DNA of 64,000 nt from Pannonibacter sp. XCT-53. Lineage in GTDB: Bacteria; Pseudomonadota; Alphaproteobacteria; Rhizobiales; Stappiaceae. Below the pieces are notes generated by a model, which worked only from the letters and a program-made list of their open reading frames with translations, searched no databases and was not told the origin of the DNA. Positions 20,038 to 29,348 of this stretch are shown here, piece after piece (positions within the stretch are counted from its first letter, which is position 1; each line of letters begins with the position of its first letter). The DNA lies in assembly GCF_009915765.1 (NCBI RefSeq), contig NZ_JAABLQ010000001.1, positions 496,001-560,000 of the forward strand, given 5' to 3'. The position numbers were made by a program, and so were the translations under genes.

Positions 20038-21330
20038 TCAGGTGTGGAGCGGTTCCTCCGTCCGGATCATGCCGTTTGCGGCGGTCGATCCGTTTCCTCC
20101 TGTCAGGATCGCGGCCCGGGGGGAGAAGTTGAAGAACATCGGCAGGCTGGCCGCGCCGAGCGCGCCGGCATCCTGTCCGAAACTGCCCCGTTCCACCCGT
20201 GGTGCGCTCCGGGCCTCCGGAGCGCTGGCCTCCAGGTCCGCCTGCAGGCGGGCCAGAAGTCTCTGCAGCAGGCCGCCGTCGACGTCGCAGTCGACGACGA
20301 CCAGCGGCACATCGAGAAGGGCATGGCTTGCCCGCACGGACGGCGTCAGCGCATCGATGCAGTCATCCAGCCATTCCTCGACCTCGACCCGGCCCGTGGC
20401 GATGGCCTGTTCGAGGTCGGAACGGGACGGGCGCAGGCCCGTTCCCGGTGTCAGATGCCGCGCCAGGGCCCCGAGCGAGGCCCGCGTCAGCAGGATGTCC
20501 CAGGCGCCGGCCGGGCGCGGGGCGCTGGCCAGCCGGCTCGGCTGGACCGGCATCACGGCCACGTCGGCGGCATTGCCCGTGCGGCCGCGCACCACGTCGC
20601 CGTGCAGGATCAGCCCGCCACCGATGGCCGGGCCAATGAACAGGTAGAGGAAATCGTCCTCGTGCCGGCCAAGGCCGTAGAAGAGCTCGGCCACCGCCGC
20701 CGCCGTGCCATCGTTCTCGGCAAAGACCGGCAGGCGGGTCGCCTTCTCGAGGGCCGCGGCCACATCGACCTCGTCCCACGGCTTGAAGTTCTCCGCCGGC
20801 AGCCCGAGTTCGCGCAGCCAGGCGCCGAGATTGAACGGCTGGGCGAGGCCGATGCCGGTGATCCGCCGCCGTTCGACCGGCGACAGCAGCTCATGCAGGC
20901 TCTCGATGTCGCGCCGGATGATGTCGATTGCCTTGTCGGGAACCGGCAGGATCATGTCATGGGCGCTGCGGCCGATGACGCGGCCGGAAAAGTCCACCAG
21001 CACCGTCTCGATGCCGGCGCGTCCCAGACGCACGCCGAAGCCGAAGGCGCCGCGCGCCGCCAGCCGCAGCATGGTTGCCGGCTGGCCGCGGCCGCCGTCG
21101 TGCCGCTTGCCGACTTCCTCGATCAGGCCGTCGCGGGCCAGCTCCTGGATGATGGCGCCGATCGCCGCATTGGTCAGGTTCGCTGCCCGCGCCAGATCGG
21201 CCTTGGATGCCTCGCCGGCCCGCCGCAGGATCTGCAGCACGATGCGTTCGTTGTAACGGCGCAGCTGGGCGGAGTTGCTGCCGCGTCCCGTGCCGGCACC
21301 GGCCCCCCGGCCTCCCTCGGATCTTGTCAT
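20038..21330 (-). CDS. frcR: ROK-family transcriptional regulator of the fructose operon
   Basis: A 430-residue protein with an N-terminal winged helix-turn-helix (about 28-85: ERIVLQILRRAGEASKADLARAANLTNAAIGAIIQELARDGLIEE) and a C-terminal ROK sugar-kinase-like domain (VLVDFSGRVIG, ENDGTAAAVAELFYG, LFIGPAIGGGLILHGDVVRGRTGNAADV). The zinc-binding Cys cluster of active ROK kinases is not evident, fitting a regulator. It is first gene of the frc unit, 102 bases before frcB, like frcR of Sinorhizobium. Confidence 0.9.
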   Translation of the reverse strand: MTRSEGGRGAGAGTGRGSNSAQLRRYNERIVLQILRRAGEASKADLARAANLTNAAIGAIIQELARDGLIEEVGKRHDGGRGQPATMLRLAARGAFGFGVRLGRAGIETVLVDFSGRVIGRSAHDMILPVPDKAIDIIRRDIESLHELLSPVERRRITGIGLAQPFNLGAWLRELGLPAENFKPWDEVDVAAALEKATRLPVFAENDGTAAAVAELFYGLGRHEDDFLYLFIGPAIGGGLILHGDVVRGRTGNAADVAVMPVQPSRLASAPRPAGAWDILLTRASLGALARHLTPGTGLRPSRSDLEQAIATGRVEVEEWLDDCIDALTPSVRASHALLDVPLVVVDCDVDGGLLQRLLARLQADLEASAPEARSAPRVERGSFGQDAGALGAASLPMFFNFSPRAAILTGGNGSTAANGMIRTEEPLHT

Positions 21331-21872
21331 TCAGCGTCCTCCCCGCGGCTGGCTGTCTGGCCTGCGGCACCGAATAATTATTGTTGAATTAATTAATAAC
21401 GCGATCGGTCCCAGGTCAATCGGAATCCTGTGTTGCGTTGCGGCATTTCGTAGGTGCGACGCGGAATGAAACCGCCAAAATCCTGAAGTTCTTCAGAAAT
21501 CTCGTTACGGCAGGCGGACAGTCCGGCAAGCAGGTGTGGCCCGACATTTGGTGCGCGCATAAATTGCCATTCGCGTTATCCTGCCCTAAATTTCTTTAGC
21601 TGCAAGGTGTTTTGTTGACAGGGCCGACAGCCCGTCGCAGCCTCGCAGGCGCCGCACATCTTTTTGGGCAGGTGCCGTAACGTTGCGGGTTGACGCAAAC
21701 GGAAGGCCTGTACAAATCTGGCTTCAGGGTCCGGTAACAAGGACCGCCATCTGCCCTCGGGCAGTTCGACGGGGAAGGACATCCGGGCAACCGGATGGGG
21801 CCGGTGGGGGCACCGGTCGACGGCGGGCTGACAGACTGAGGGCAGGCGGGAACAACCACGGTGGAGACCGCC
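21331..21872. other. Divergent intergenic region between frcR and the acyl-CoA ligase
   Basis: No supported gene. An AT-rich stretch at 21371-21406 (GAATAATTATTG, then TTGAATTAATTAATAAC) directly before frcR is the probable frc promoter/operator; ROK regulators favour AT-rich sites. A TTGACG...TACAAA pair at 21690-21716 (15-base spacer) is a weak promoter candidate for the acyl-CoA ligase gene. Confidence 0.4.
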
Positions 21873-23534
21873 ATGACGAATGCGGAGGAATTCGGCCCGG
21901 TGTTCCGGGCTCGCCCGGTGCACGACTATCTGGAGGAGACCATTCGCGGCTACGGCAAGTGCCGGGCCGTCGACTTTCTGGGCAAGACCTGGACCTATGC
22001 CGAGATCGGCGCCCTCATGAACCGGACGGCCGCCGGCCTGCAGGCCATGGGCGTGACCAAGGGCACCAAGGTCGGGCTCTGCCTGCCCAACACACCCTAC
22101 TACCCGATCTTCTACTTCGCGCTGCTCAAGATCGGCGCCACGGTCGTCAACTTCAATCCGCTCTACGTCGAGCGCGAGATCGCCTTCCAGGCGCGGGATG
22201 CGGATGCCCGCATCATGGTCACGCTCGACCTGAAGGTCATCTATGACAAGGTCGAGGCGGTGCGCCGCGAGGGCATTCTCGACAAGATCATCGTCTGTCC
22301 CTTCACCGACATCCTGCCGCAGCCGAAGAAGTTCCTCTTCTCCCTGTTCAAGGGCAAGGAACGGGCGAAGGTGCCGGAAGATGCCGCTCACGTTGCCTTT
22401 GCCTCGCTGCTGACCCGTGGCGGCAAGGTCACGCCCGTCACGATCAACCCGGACGAGGACGTGGCCGTGCTGCAATACACCGGCGGCACCACCGGCGTGC
22501 CGAAGGGCGCGATGCTCACGCACACCAATCTGTCGGGCAACATCGAACAGATGAAGCGCGTCTTCTCGGCGGCCGAGATGGGCAAGGAGAAGATGCTGTG
22601 CGTGCTGCCGTTCTTCCACGTCTTCGCCATGACGGTGGCGCAGAACCTGGCCGTCGTGCTGGGGGCCGAGATGGTCCTGATGCCGCGCTTCGACCTCAAG
22701 ATGCTGCTCGACACGATCAAGCGCACGCGGCCGAGCCTGTTCCCCGGCGTGCCGACGATCTACACGGCGATCAACAATTCGCCGATGACGGCCTCCTATG
22801 ACCTCACCAGCATCAAGCTCTGCCTGTCCGGCGGTGCGCCGCTGCCGGTGGAGGTGAAGGAGAAGTTCGAGAAGCTGACGCGCTGCGTGCTGGTCGAGGG
22901 CTACGGACTGACGGAAGCCTCGCCGGTGGTCGCCGTCAATCCGCTCGACGAGAACCGTCGCGCCGGATCCATCGGCCAGGCCGTTCCCTGGACCGAGCTT
23001 GAGTTCCGCTCGCTCGAGGACCGCTCGAAGCCGGTCGCCGAGGGCGAGAAGGGCGAGCTCTGCGTCAAGGGCCCGCAGGTGATGAAGGGCTACTGGAAGC
23101 GTCCGGACGAGACCGGCCAGACGATCGAGGACGGGTTCCTGCACACCGGCGACGTGGGCTACCGGGACAAGGATGGCTTCATCTATCTGGTCGACCGCAT
23201 CAAGGACCTCATCCTGTGCTCGGGCTACAACGTCTATCCGCGCATGATCGAGGAGGCGCTTTACCAGCACCCGGCTGTCGAGGAGACCATCGTCATCGCC
23301 GTTCCGGACACCTACCGCGGTCAGGCGCCCAAGGCCTTCATCAAGGTCCGCGCCGGGCACAGCGTTTCGGCCGACGACATCAAGACCTTCCTGAAGGACC
23401 ACCTGTCGCCGATCGAGATGCCCCGGGATATCGAGTTCCGCGAGGCCCTGCCCAAGACCATGGTCGGCAAGCTGTCGAAAAAGGAACTGGTCGAGGAAGA
23501 AGCCGCCAAGCGGGCGTCTGCCTCCGCGGCCTGA
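21873..23534 (+). CDS. fadD: Long-chain fatty acid-CoA ligase
   Basis: A 553-residue AMP-forming acyl-CoA synthetase activating fatty acids for beta-oxidation or lipid synthesis. Motifs: YTGGTTGVPKGAMLTH (P-loop-like A3), FFHVFAMTVAQNLAV (fatty-acyl linker region), GYGLTEASPVVAVN (A5), HTGDVGYRDKDGFIYLVDRIKDLI (A7/A8), SGYNVYPRMIEE and the C-terminal catalytic Lys in MVGKLSKKEL. I prefer the ATG at 21873 (GGAG 6 bases upstream) over an in-frame GTG at 21861. It could act together with the FadL-type porin encoded 11.5 kb away, though they are not linked in an operon. Confidence 0.92.
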   Translation: MTNAEEFGPVFRARPVHDYLEETIRGYGKCRAVDFLGKTWTYAEIGALMNRTAAGLQAMGVTKGTKVGLCLPNTPYYPIFYFALLKIGATVVNFNPLYVEREIAFQARDADARIMVTLDLKVIYDKVEAVRREGILDKIIVCPFTDILPQPKKFLFSLFKGKERAKVPEDAAHVAFASLLTRGGKVTPVTINPDEDVAVLQYTGGTTGVPKGAMLTHTNLSGNIEQMKRVFSAAEMGKEKMLCVLPFFHVFAMTVAQNLAVVLGAEMVLMPRFDLKMLLDTIKRTRPSLFPGVPTIYTAINNSPMTASYDLTSIKLCLSGGAPLPVEVKEKFEKLTRCVLVEGYGLTEASPVVAVNPLDENRRAGSIGQAVPWTELEFRSLEDRSKPVAEGEKGELCVKGPQVMKGYWKRPDETGQTIEDGFLHTGDVGYRDKDGFIYLVDRIKDLILCSGYNVYPRMIEEALYQHPAVEETIVIAVPDTYRGQAPKAFIKVRAGHSVSADDIKTFLKDHLSPIEMPRDIEFREALPKTMVGKLSKKELVEEEAAKRASASAA

Positions 23535-23847
23535 CCGCGCGGGTTTTCTGTCGCCTGACGGCGGGGGGCCCCGGGCCTGTCGCCGTCTCGTGCTCCCGGT
23601 CCGCAATCTCCGGTGGCCCTGCCAGTCCTGCTGGCAGGGCCGCCTGCTTTCGTCTCCTGCCTCGAGCTGCCGCAGAGCTGCGGACGGACCGGCATCAGGC
23701 GGAGCCGCAGGGGAACGGCGTGACGGGGTTGGCGGGACGGGGCTGGCCGGATGGGGGGCTGCGCGTTATTCTCCTTGCCAGACGACAGGCAAGGTCCGGC
23801 GGTTCCTCCAGCTGCCGGCCGTTTCACCATCCGAAGGCCGTTTCCAG
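23535..23847 (+). other. Intergenic region with terminator-like hairpin
   Basis: No supported gene in this gap. A strong 11-bp stem GGCCCTGCCAG/CTGGCAGGGCC (23615-23641, loop TCCTG) lies 81 bases after the fadD stop. The T-tract is poor (CTTTCG), so it may be an inefficient terminator. The rest probably carries the promoter for the next gene. Confidence 0.45.
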
Positions 23848-26151
23848 ATGAACGACATGACGCCGAAGAAGTTCGGAATCGGGGCACCGATCCGGCGCAA
23901 GGAAGACGCGACCCTGATCACCGGGCGCGGCCGCTACACCGACGACTTTGCACCCGAGGGCGTGCTGCAGGCTTACGTGCTGCGCTCGGCCATGGCCCAT
24001 GCCACGATCAGGCTGGACGGGCTCGACGCGGCCCGGGCCGCACCCGGCGTCCATCTGGTGCTGACTGCCGCCGATCTCGGTGCGATGAAGCCGATGCCGA
24101 CCAAGGCCGTGATGCGGCAGGTCGACGGCACGACGCACAAGGTGCCGGTTCGCCCGGTCCTGTGCTCTGACACGGTCCGCCATGTGGGTGACGCCATCGC
24201 CTTCATCGTCGCCGACAGCGTCAATGCCGCGAAATCCGCTGCGGAGCTGATCGAGGTGGACTACACGCCGCTCGACGTGGTGGTGGACATCGAGGCGGCG
24301 CTGCAGAACGACGCGCCGCTGGTCTGGCCCGAGTTCGGCACCAACCGCGCCTTCACGCTCGGCCATGGCGATGCCGCAAAGACGGAGACGGCCTTTGCCT
24401 CGGCCGCACATGTGTCGCAGATCAAGCTGCACAACAACCGGCTTGTGGCCAACTACATGGAGCCGCGCGCCTGCGTTGCCGAATTCGATCCGGCGAGCGG
24501 ACGCTACACCCTGACCGCCGGCACGCAAGGTGGCCACGGCATGCGCGACATCATCGCCCGCGACATCCTCGGCATCGAGCCGTCGCAGCTGCGCATCGTC
24601 ACGCCCGAGGTCGGCGGCGGCTTCGGCACCAAGATGTTCGTCTACCGCGAATATCCGCTCTGCCTGTTTGCGGCCGAGAAACTGCGCCGGCCGGTCAAGT
24701 GGACCGGCGAGCGCATGGACCACTTCGTCACCGATGCCCATGGCCGCGACAACGTGACGACGGCGGAGCTGGCACTCGACGCAAACGGCAAGATCCTCGG
24801 GCTGCGCATTCATGTGCTGGCGGCGATGGGGGCCTATCTGCACCAGTTCGGGCCGTTCATTCCCTTTGTCGGCACGTCCATGTCGACCGGGCTCTACGAC
24901 ATCCCCGCGCTGCATGTGACGGCGACGGGCGTCTATGCGCATACGGTGCCGACCGATGCCTATCGCGGCGCCGGACGACCGGAGGCGGCCTATCTGATCG
25001 AGCGGCTCATCGAGCAGGCTGCCCTGGATCTGGGCCTCGCCTCCGACGAGATCCGCCGCCGCAACTTCATCCCGAAGGAGGCGCTGCCCTATCGCACGCC
25101 GACGGGACGCCTCTACGACACGGGTGACTTCACCGCCCACATGGACAAGGCGTTGCAGGTGGCCGACTGGGCCGGCTTTGCCGCGCGCAAGGCCGACAGC
25201 GCCGCCCGTGGCAAGTTCCGCGGCATCGGCATGTGCTGCTACATCGAGGCTTGCGCCTTCCCGGGCGGGGAGGAAGCGACCGTCGAGCTGAATGGCAACG
25301 GCACGGTGACGCTTTTGATCGGCACGCAGACCAACGGCCAGGGCCATGCCACCTCCTATGCCCAGGTCATCGCCGAGGAACTCGGTCTCGACATGGACCG
25401 CATCGAGGTCATCCAGGGCGACACTGACCGGGTGCGCAAGGGCGGGGGCACAGGCGGTTCGCGCTCCATTCCGCTGGGGCTGCCGTCCGTGCTGAAGGCG
25501 TCGAAGAGCCTCGTGCAGAAGATCAAGGACCAGGCGGCCGAAAAGCTGGAGGCCGGGCCGGAGGATCTGGAGCTGGTCGATGGCACCGTGCGGGTCGTCG
25601 GCACGGACCGGATGGTGACGCTGGCCGAGATCGCCGCCGGTGCGCCCGAGCCGCTTGCCGGTCAGGAAGAGGTCAAGCAGGTCGAGGCGACCTATCCGAA
25701 CGGCACGCATGTCTGCGAGCTGGAGGTGGACCCGGAGACGGGCGACATCACCATCACCAACTACACGATCGTTGACGATTTCGGCGTCACGGTGAACCCG
25801 ATCCTGCTCGCCGGGCAGGTGATCGGCGGCACGGCCCAGGCCATCAGCCAGGCGCTCTGCGAGGAGACCGTCTACGATGCCGACGGCCAGCTGCTGACGG
25901 CCTCGCTGCTCGACTACCGGCTGATCCGCGCTGCCGACCTGCCGGACATCCATTTCGAGACCAACAACATTCCCTCCACCACCAATGCGCTGGGCATCAA
26001 GGGCGCGGGGGAGGCGGGCACCATCGGCGGCTGCGCCTCCGTGATGAATGCGCTGCAGATGGCGCTGCGGGAGGGCGCTGGCGTGCAGCACATCGACATG
26101 CCGGCCACGCCGCAGAAGGTGTGGCAGGCGATCCAGGCAGCGCGGGGCTGA
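23848..26151 (+). CDS. Molybdenum hydroxylase large subunit (CO dehydrogenase/aldehyde oxidase family)
   Basis: A 767-residue protein of the xanthine dehydrogenase/CoxL large-subunit family, which binds the molybdopterin cofactor and hydroxylates aldehydes or aromatic substrates. Start GIGAPIRRKEDATLITGRGRYTDD is typical. The active-site loop reads AYRGAGRPE, the form II pattern, not the AYRCSFR of true carbon-monoxide dehydrogenase. The catalytic Glu lies in GAGEAGTIGG near the C-terminus. The FeS (CoxS) and FAD (CoxM) subunit genes that normally flank it are absent here. The ATG at 23848 matches the family N-terminus; its ribosome site is weak. Confidence 0.9.
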   Translation: MNDMTPKKFGIGAPIRRKEDATLITGRGRYTDDFAPEGVLQAYVLRSAMAHATIRLDGLDAARAAPGVHLVLTAADLGAMKPMPTKAVMRQVDGTTHKVPVRPVLCSDTVRHVGDAIAFIVADSVNAAKSAAELIEVDYTPLDVVVDIEAALQNDAPLVWPEFGTNRAFTLGHGDAAKTETAFASAAHVSQIKLHNNRLVANYMEPRACVAEFDPASGRYTLTAGTQGGHGMRDIIARDILGIEPSQLRIVTPEVGGGFGTKMFVYREYPLCLFAAEKLRRPVKWTGERMDHFVTDAHGRDNVTTAELALDANGKILGLRIHVLAAMGAYLHQFGPFIPFVGTSMSTGLYDIPALHVTATGVYAHTVPTDAYRGAGRPEAAYLIERLIEQAALDLGLASDEIRRRNFIPKEALPYRTPTGRLYDTGDFTAHMDKALQVADWAGFAARKADSAARGKFRGIGMCCYIEACAFPGGEEATVELNGNGTVTLLIGTQTNGQGHATSYAQVIAEELGLDMDRIEVIQGDTDRVRKGGGTGGSRSIPLGLPSVLKASKSLVQKIKDQAAEKLEAGPEDLELVDGTVRVVGTDRMVTLAEIAAGAPEPLAGQEEVKQVEATYPNGTHVCELEVDPETGDITITNYTIVDDFGVTVNPILLAGQVIGGTAQAISQALCEETVYDADGQLLTASLLDYRLIRAADLPDIHFETNNIPSTTNALGIKGAGEAGTIGGCASVMNALQMALREGAGVQHIDMPATPQKVWQAIQAARG

Positions 26152-26245
26152 CAGGCTGCACAGACAGGCTCCCTGGACAGGCGTAAGAGCTGAGACGGGC
26201 AGAGCCCGTCGCAGCTTTCCCGCGCCTGGCGCTTCGTCTCGCGTG

Positions 26246-27247
26246 TCAGGCCGCGGCGACGGGGGCTGCGGCCCTGGCGATCCGGATGCGCTGCTCGAAG
26301 GCGGCGAGGCGCTTGTAGATCGAGATCAGCTCGATGATGGTCGACCAGGAGTTGACCAGGAACTGGAACGAGCTCTCCACCCGGTCGAAGGCCCGGGTAA
26401 TCTGCTGCATCACGCCCAGGGTGATCGTGCCGCTGACCACCGTCGGCCCGAGCGCGATGTAGGGCACCAGCACGGTTGCCTGCAGATAGCTCCACTTGGC
26501 GACATCAAAGTAGAGGTAGTGGAAGAACAGGCGGAAGTAGTTCTTCCGGACCTGCGCGAACAGTTCGGCCACGGTCTGCGGCGTGGCGCGGTCGGCGTGG
26601 TCCTCGCCATAGACCAGCTCCTTGCGATAGGCCGCCTCGACCTTCTGGTTCTGGAACTCCAGGCCCGGCAGCTTGATGCCGACAACGGCCAGAAGCACCG
26701 TGCCGAAGGCGGCCGACAGCAGCGCGACGAAGACCATCGAATGGGGAACCGGCCCGATCCAGGGCAGCTCGGTGACCTTTTCCGACAGGCCCCACAGCAG
26801 CGGGATGAAGGCGGCGAGCGTCATCAGCGAGCGCATGAACAGGACGCCGAGGCCCTCCATGATGCGCGCGAACCGCATCGTGTCCTCCTGCACGCGCTGG
26901 GCTGCCCCCTCGACGTCGCGCACGAGGTGCCAGTGGGCCATGTAGAAGTCGTTCATCGCCTGGCGCCAGCGGAAGATGAAGTGACGGACGAAGAACTCGA
27001 GCACCACGGCGATGACGATGTAGAGGCCCGCGATCTGCAGGAAGGTCGACATCTCGCCCAGATAGCTCTCGAGGGTCACGGCTCCGGGCGTGCCGAGCGC
27101 CTTCTGCACCATGTCGAAGAAGCTGCCGAACCACTCGTTGATCTGCACATCGAGCTGGACCTTGTACCAGGTCACCGACAGGATCAGCGCTGACCCCAGC
27201 CAGGCCCAGAAGAACCATTGCCTGCTCATGAAAAAGGATCTGAACAT
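26246..27247 (-). CDS. SbmA/BacA-family peptide transporter
   Basis: A 333-residue inner-membrane protein of the SbmA/BacA family, proton-driven importers of proline-rich and nodule-type antimicrobial peptides, bleomycin and similar. Landmarks: FFWAWLGSALILSVTWYKVQLDVQINEWFGSFFD (in part), RWRQAMNDFYMAHW, LPWIGPVPHSMV, EAAYRKELVYGED, FHYLYFDVAKWSYLQ and FQFLVNSWSTIIELISIYKRLAAFE. About 7 hydrophobic helices. The start at 27247 (MFRSFFMSRQW) follows AGGAGGG. In rhizobia BacA is needed for survival inside host cells. It is convergent with the molybdenum hydroxylase gene. Confidence 0.92.
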   Translation of the reverse strand: MFRSFFMSRQWFFWAWLGSALILSVTWYKVQLDVQINEWFGSFFDMVQKALGTPGAVTLESYLGEMSTFLQIAGLYIVIAVVLEFFVRHFIFRWRQAMNDFYMAHWHLVRDVEGAAQRVQEDTMRFARIMEGLGVLFMRSLMTLAAFIPLLWGLSEKVTELPWIGPVPHSMVFVALLSAAFGTVLLAVVGIKLPGLEFQNQKVEAAYRKELVYGEDHADRATPQTVAELFAQVRKNYFRLFFHYLYFDVAKWSYLQATVLVPYIALGPTVVSGTITLGVMQQITRAFDRVESSFQFLVNSWSTIIELISIYKRLAAFEQRIRIARAAAPVAAA

Positions 27248-27590
27248 CCCCGCACCCTCCTGATCGTGCAAAAGGGTAGGGTGAGAATCGCCTCGAGTTC
27301 ATCTGCTCATTCCGTCACAAATCCGGTTTATCCCTGAAATCCGCGCCTCCGGCCCGGAAGGCTCGGACCCGCGGCCTGAGGCTTGAGCCGTCGCCGCCGT
27401 CCGCCCGCCCGGCTCGGCTGCACCGTCTCGGCTGCACCGGCTCGGCGCCACAGGGTCGGCTGTCTTGGACTTGCCACTTTTTGCGGTTCAAACGAGGGAA
27501 TGCTGGTAAGACCAGTCTGGCCAGAGGTGGGAATCGCCGGCGGCGGCACCCGTGCGTGCGGGGGACGCCGGGCAGGAAGGACAGTTGCAC
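27248..27590. other. Divergent intergenic region between bacA-like and EamA genes
   Basis: No supported gene. It should hold promoters for both divergent genes. A less GC-rich stretch lies at 27270-27345. No operator or RNA element is recognised. Confidence 0.4.
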
Positions 27591-28628
27591 ATGGCGTTGA
27601 GGGACGCTGGAGAGCCGCAATCCCCGCAAGGGCAGCCCGATCCCCGCCCGGACGAGGTCGCCGCTCCGCAGGTCCTCGACCGGACGGAGTACAGGCCTTT
27701 GCTCGGCATCGGCCTCAAGGTCGCCTCGACCCTGATCTTTTCGATCATGGTGGTGGCGCTGAAGATCGCGGCCGAGCGGGTGCCGATCGGTCAGGTGGTG
27801 TTTGCCCGCAACTTCTTCGGCATCTTGCCGGTCCTGATGATGCTGCTGTGGCAGCGGCAGCTGACCACGGCGGTCCGCACGCATCAGCCGCTCGGCCATA
27901 TCGGCCGTGCCACCGTCGGCATCTCGGCGATGATCTGTTCCTTCACCTCGCTGAAGTACCTGCCGCTGCCCGATGCCACCGCCATCGGCTTTGCCTCGCC
28001 GCTGTTCGTCGTGGTGCTGGCCTTCCTGTTTCTGGGCGAGGCAGTGCGCATCTACCGCTGGAGCGCTGTTGCCCTCGGTTTTGTCGGCATCCTCATCATC
28101 CTGTCGCCGCACATGGGCGGGCTGACGATCACGGGGGCGACCTGGTTCGGAGCCGCGGCTGCCGCGCTCGGGGCGCTGTTCTCGGCCATGGCGATGATCT
28201 TCGTGCGCAAGCTGTGCGAGACGGAGCGCACCTCGACCATCGTCCTCTGGTTCTCGGCCTGCGCCTCGGTGATGGCGCTGGCGACAATCCCCCTCGGCTG
28301 GCTCGATCCGTCCTTCGCCTGGGTCCTGCCGGACTGGGAAACGGCCGCGCTGCTCATCTTCGTGGGGCTGTCGGGCGGTGTCGGCCAGATCGTCATGACC
28401 GAGGCCTATCGCTACGCCGACGCCTCGACGATTGCCCCCTTCGACTACGCCAACATGATCTGGGCGGTCGTGCTCGGCTGGATGTTCTTTGCCGAGGTGC
28501 CGGTCTGGCAGGTGATCGTCGGCTCGCTGATTGTGACGGCGGCCGGCCTGTTCGTGATGTTTCGCGAGCGTCAGCTTGGACGCGATGACACGAAGGCGCG
28601 CGAGGCCTCGGGCCCGCTCAGGCCGTGA
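27591..28628 (+). CDS. EamA-family (DMT) transporter
   Basis: A 345-residue inner-membrane protein with a hydrophilic N-terminus of about 40 residues, then about 10 hydrophobic helices in two EamA repeats (residues ~45-180 and ~195-330). Typical segments are FARNFFGILPVL, FTSLKYLPLPDATAIGFASPLFVVVLAFLFLGE (in part) and APFDYANMIWAVVLGWMFFAE. Drug/metabolite superfamily members export amino acids or metabolites; the substrate is unknown. The ATG at 27591 has AGGAAGGA upstream. Confidence 0.88.
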   Translation: MALRDAGEPQSPQGQPDPRPDEVAAPQVLDRTEYRPLLGIGLKVASTLIFSIMVVALKIAAERVPIGQVVFARNFFGILPVLMMLLWQRQLTTAVRTHQPLGHIGRATVGISAMICSFTSLKYLPLPDATAIGFASPLFVVVLAFLFLGEAVRIYRWSAVALGFVGILIILSPHMGGLTITGATWFGAAAAALGALFSAMAMIFVRKLCETERTSTIVLWFSACASVMALATIPLGWLDPSFAWVLPDWETAALLIFVGLSGGVGQIVMTEAYRYADASTIAPFDYANMIWAVVLGWMFFAEVPVWQVIVGSLIVTAAGLFVMFRERQLGRDDTKAREASGPLRP

Positions 28629-28676
28629 CGGCCGCCGGCTTCAACCGCCGGGCTTGGGCAGCGGTGCCGGCCCGGC

Positions 28677-28913
28677 TCAGAATGCCTTGAACGTGATGAT
28701 CGTCCGGGTGTCGCGGATGCCCTCCAGACAGTGCAGCTTCTGGTTCACGAAGTGGCCGATGTCGTCGCCGTCCTCGATGTAGACCTTGACCAGCAGGTCG
28801 TAGTCGCCGCTCGTCGAGTAGATCTCCGAGGCGATCTCGGCGTCGGCAATCGCGTTGGCCACCTTGTAGGTCTCCCCCAGGTGGCACTTGATCATGATGA
28901 AGAACGGCTTCAT
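28677..28913 (-). CDS. Stand-alone Lrp/AsnC ligand-binding (RAM) domain protein
   Basis: A 78-residue protein covering just the RAM domain of Lrp/AsnC regulators (FIMIKCHLGETYKVANAIAD, SGDYDLLVKVYIEDG, IRDTRTIITFKAF), with no helix-turn-helix. Such proteins can bind amino acids and may form mixed assemblies with full-length Lrp proteins; the exact role is unknown. Complete at both ends, so it is not a fragment of a longer gene. Confidence 0.85.
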   Translation of the reverse strand: MKPFFIMIKCHLGETYKVANAIADAEIASEIYSTSGDYDLLVKVYIEDGDDIGHFVNQKLHCLEGIRDTRTIITFKAF

Positions 28914-29153
28914 GGCTCGGGTCCCGTGACGCCCCCGGGCGGGGGCATTTCGTTCTGGCTTGAATGGCTGATCCGGGGCGGGCCGTCAATCATGCGCTGC
29001 GGTCCCCAAGCTTCCCCGACAAGCCGCCCCGACAAGCCGCCCCGACGCGCCAAGGTCGCCCCCTGCCGTCCGATGCCGTGCGGGCGCTGACCCGCGTCGG
29101 CCTGCCGCGCCAATCTGCTTGCAATGACGCGTCGCAGTTGTTAGCTGTCATGC

Positions 29154-29246
29154 CATCTCATGGGGGTGCCCACTGACGGGCTGAGAGGCGCAGGCGCCAA
29201 CTCCTTGAACCTGATCCGGCTCGTACCGGCGGAGGGATTTGGGATG
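29154..29246 (+). promoter_or_regulatory. TPP riboswitch (THI element)
   Basis: The conserved thi-box is present in order: GGGGTGCC (29163-29170), CTGAGAG (29181-29187), CTTGAACCTGATCCGG (29204-29219), then ACCGGCGGAGGGA (29225-29237). Outer helix P1 can form between CATCTCA (29154-29160) and TGGGATG (29240-29246). It controls thiM-thiD expression in response to thiamine pyrophosphate. The 3' side of the aptamer contains GGAGGG followed 7 bases later by an ATG. Confidence 0.95.
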
Positions 29247-29348
29247 ACGGACCAGTCGATACGGGTCACGGCTGCGGCGCGTGACGAGCTTCATCACACA
29301 GGCACCGGCATGCGCGCTGCGCGGACATCGCGGAGGCGGGACGCATGA
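29244..29348 (+). CDS. Possible 34-residue leader peptide coupled to thiM
   Basis: A short open frame starting at the 3' end of the TPP aptamer: GGAGGG at 29231-29236, ATG at 29244, ending TGA at 29346-29348. The stop overlaps the thiM start in ATGA. The peptide is hydrophilic and Arg-rich at its end. The ATG lies in the 3' strand of P1, so ligand binding could block its translation and, through coupling, that of thiM. It could equally be a chance frame; thiM has its own GGAGG at 29332-29336. Confidence 0.4.
   Translation: MTDQSIRVTAAARDELHHTGTGMRAARTSRRRDA

Noticed and set aside
23848..26151. True carbon-monoxide dehydrogenase (CoxL form I)
   Set aside because: The active-site loop is AYRGAGR, lacking the Cys of the AYRCSFR signature.
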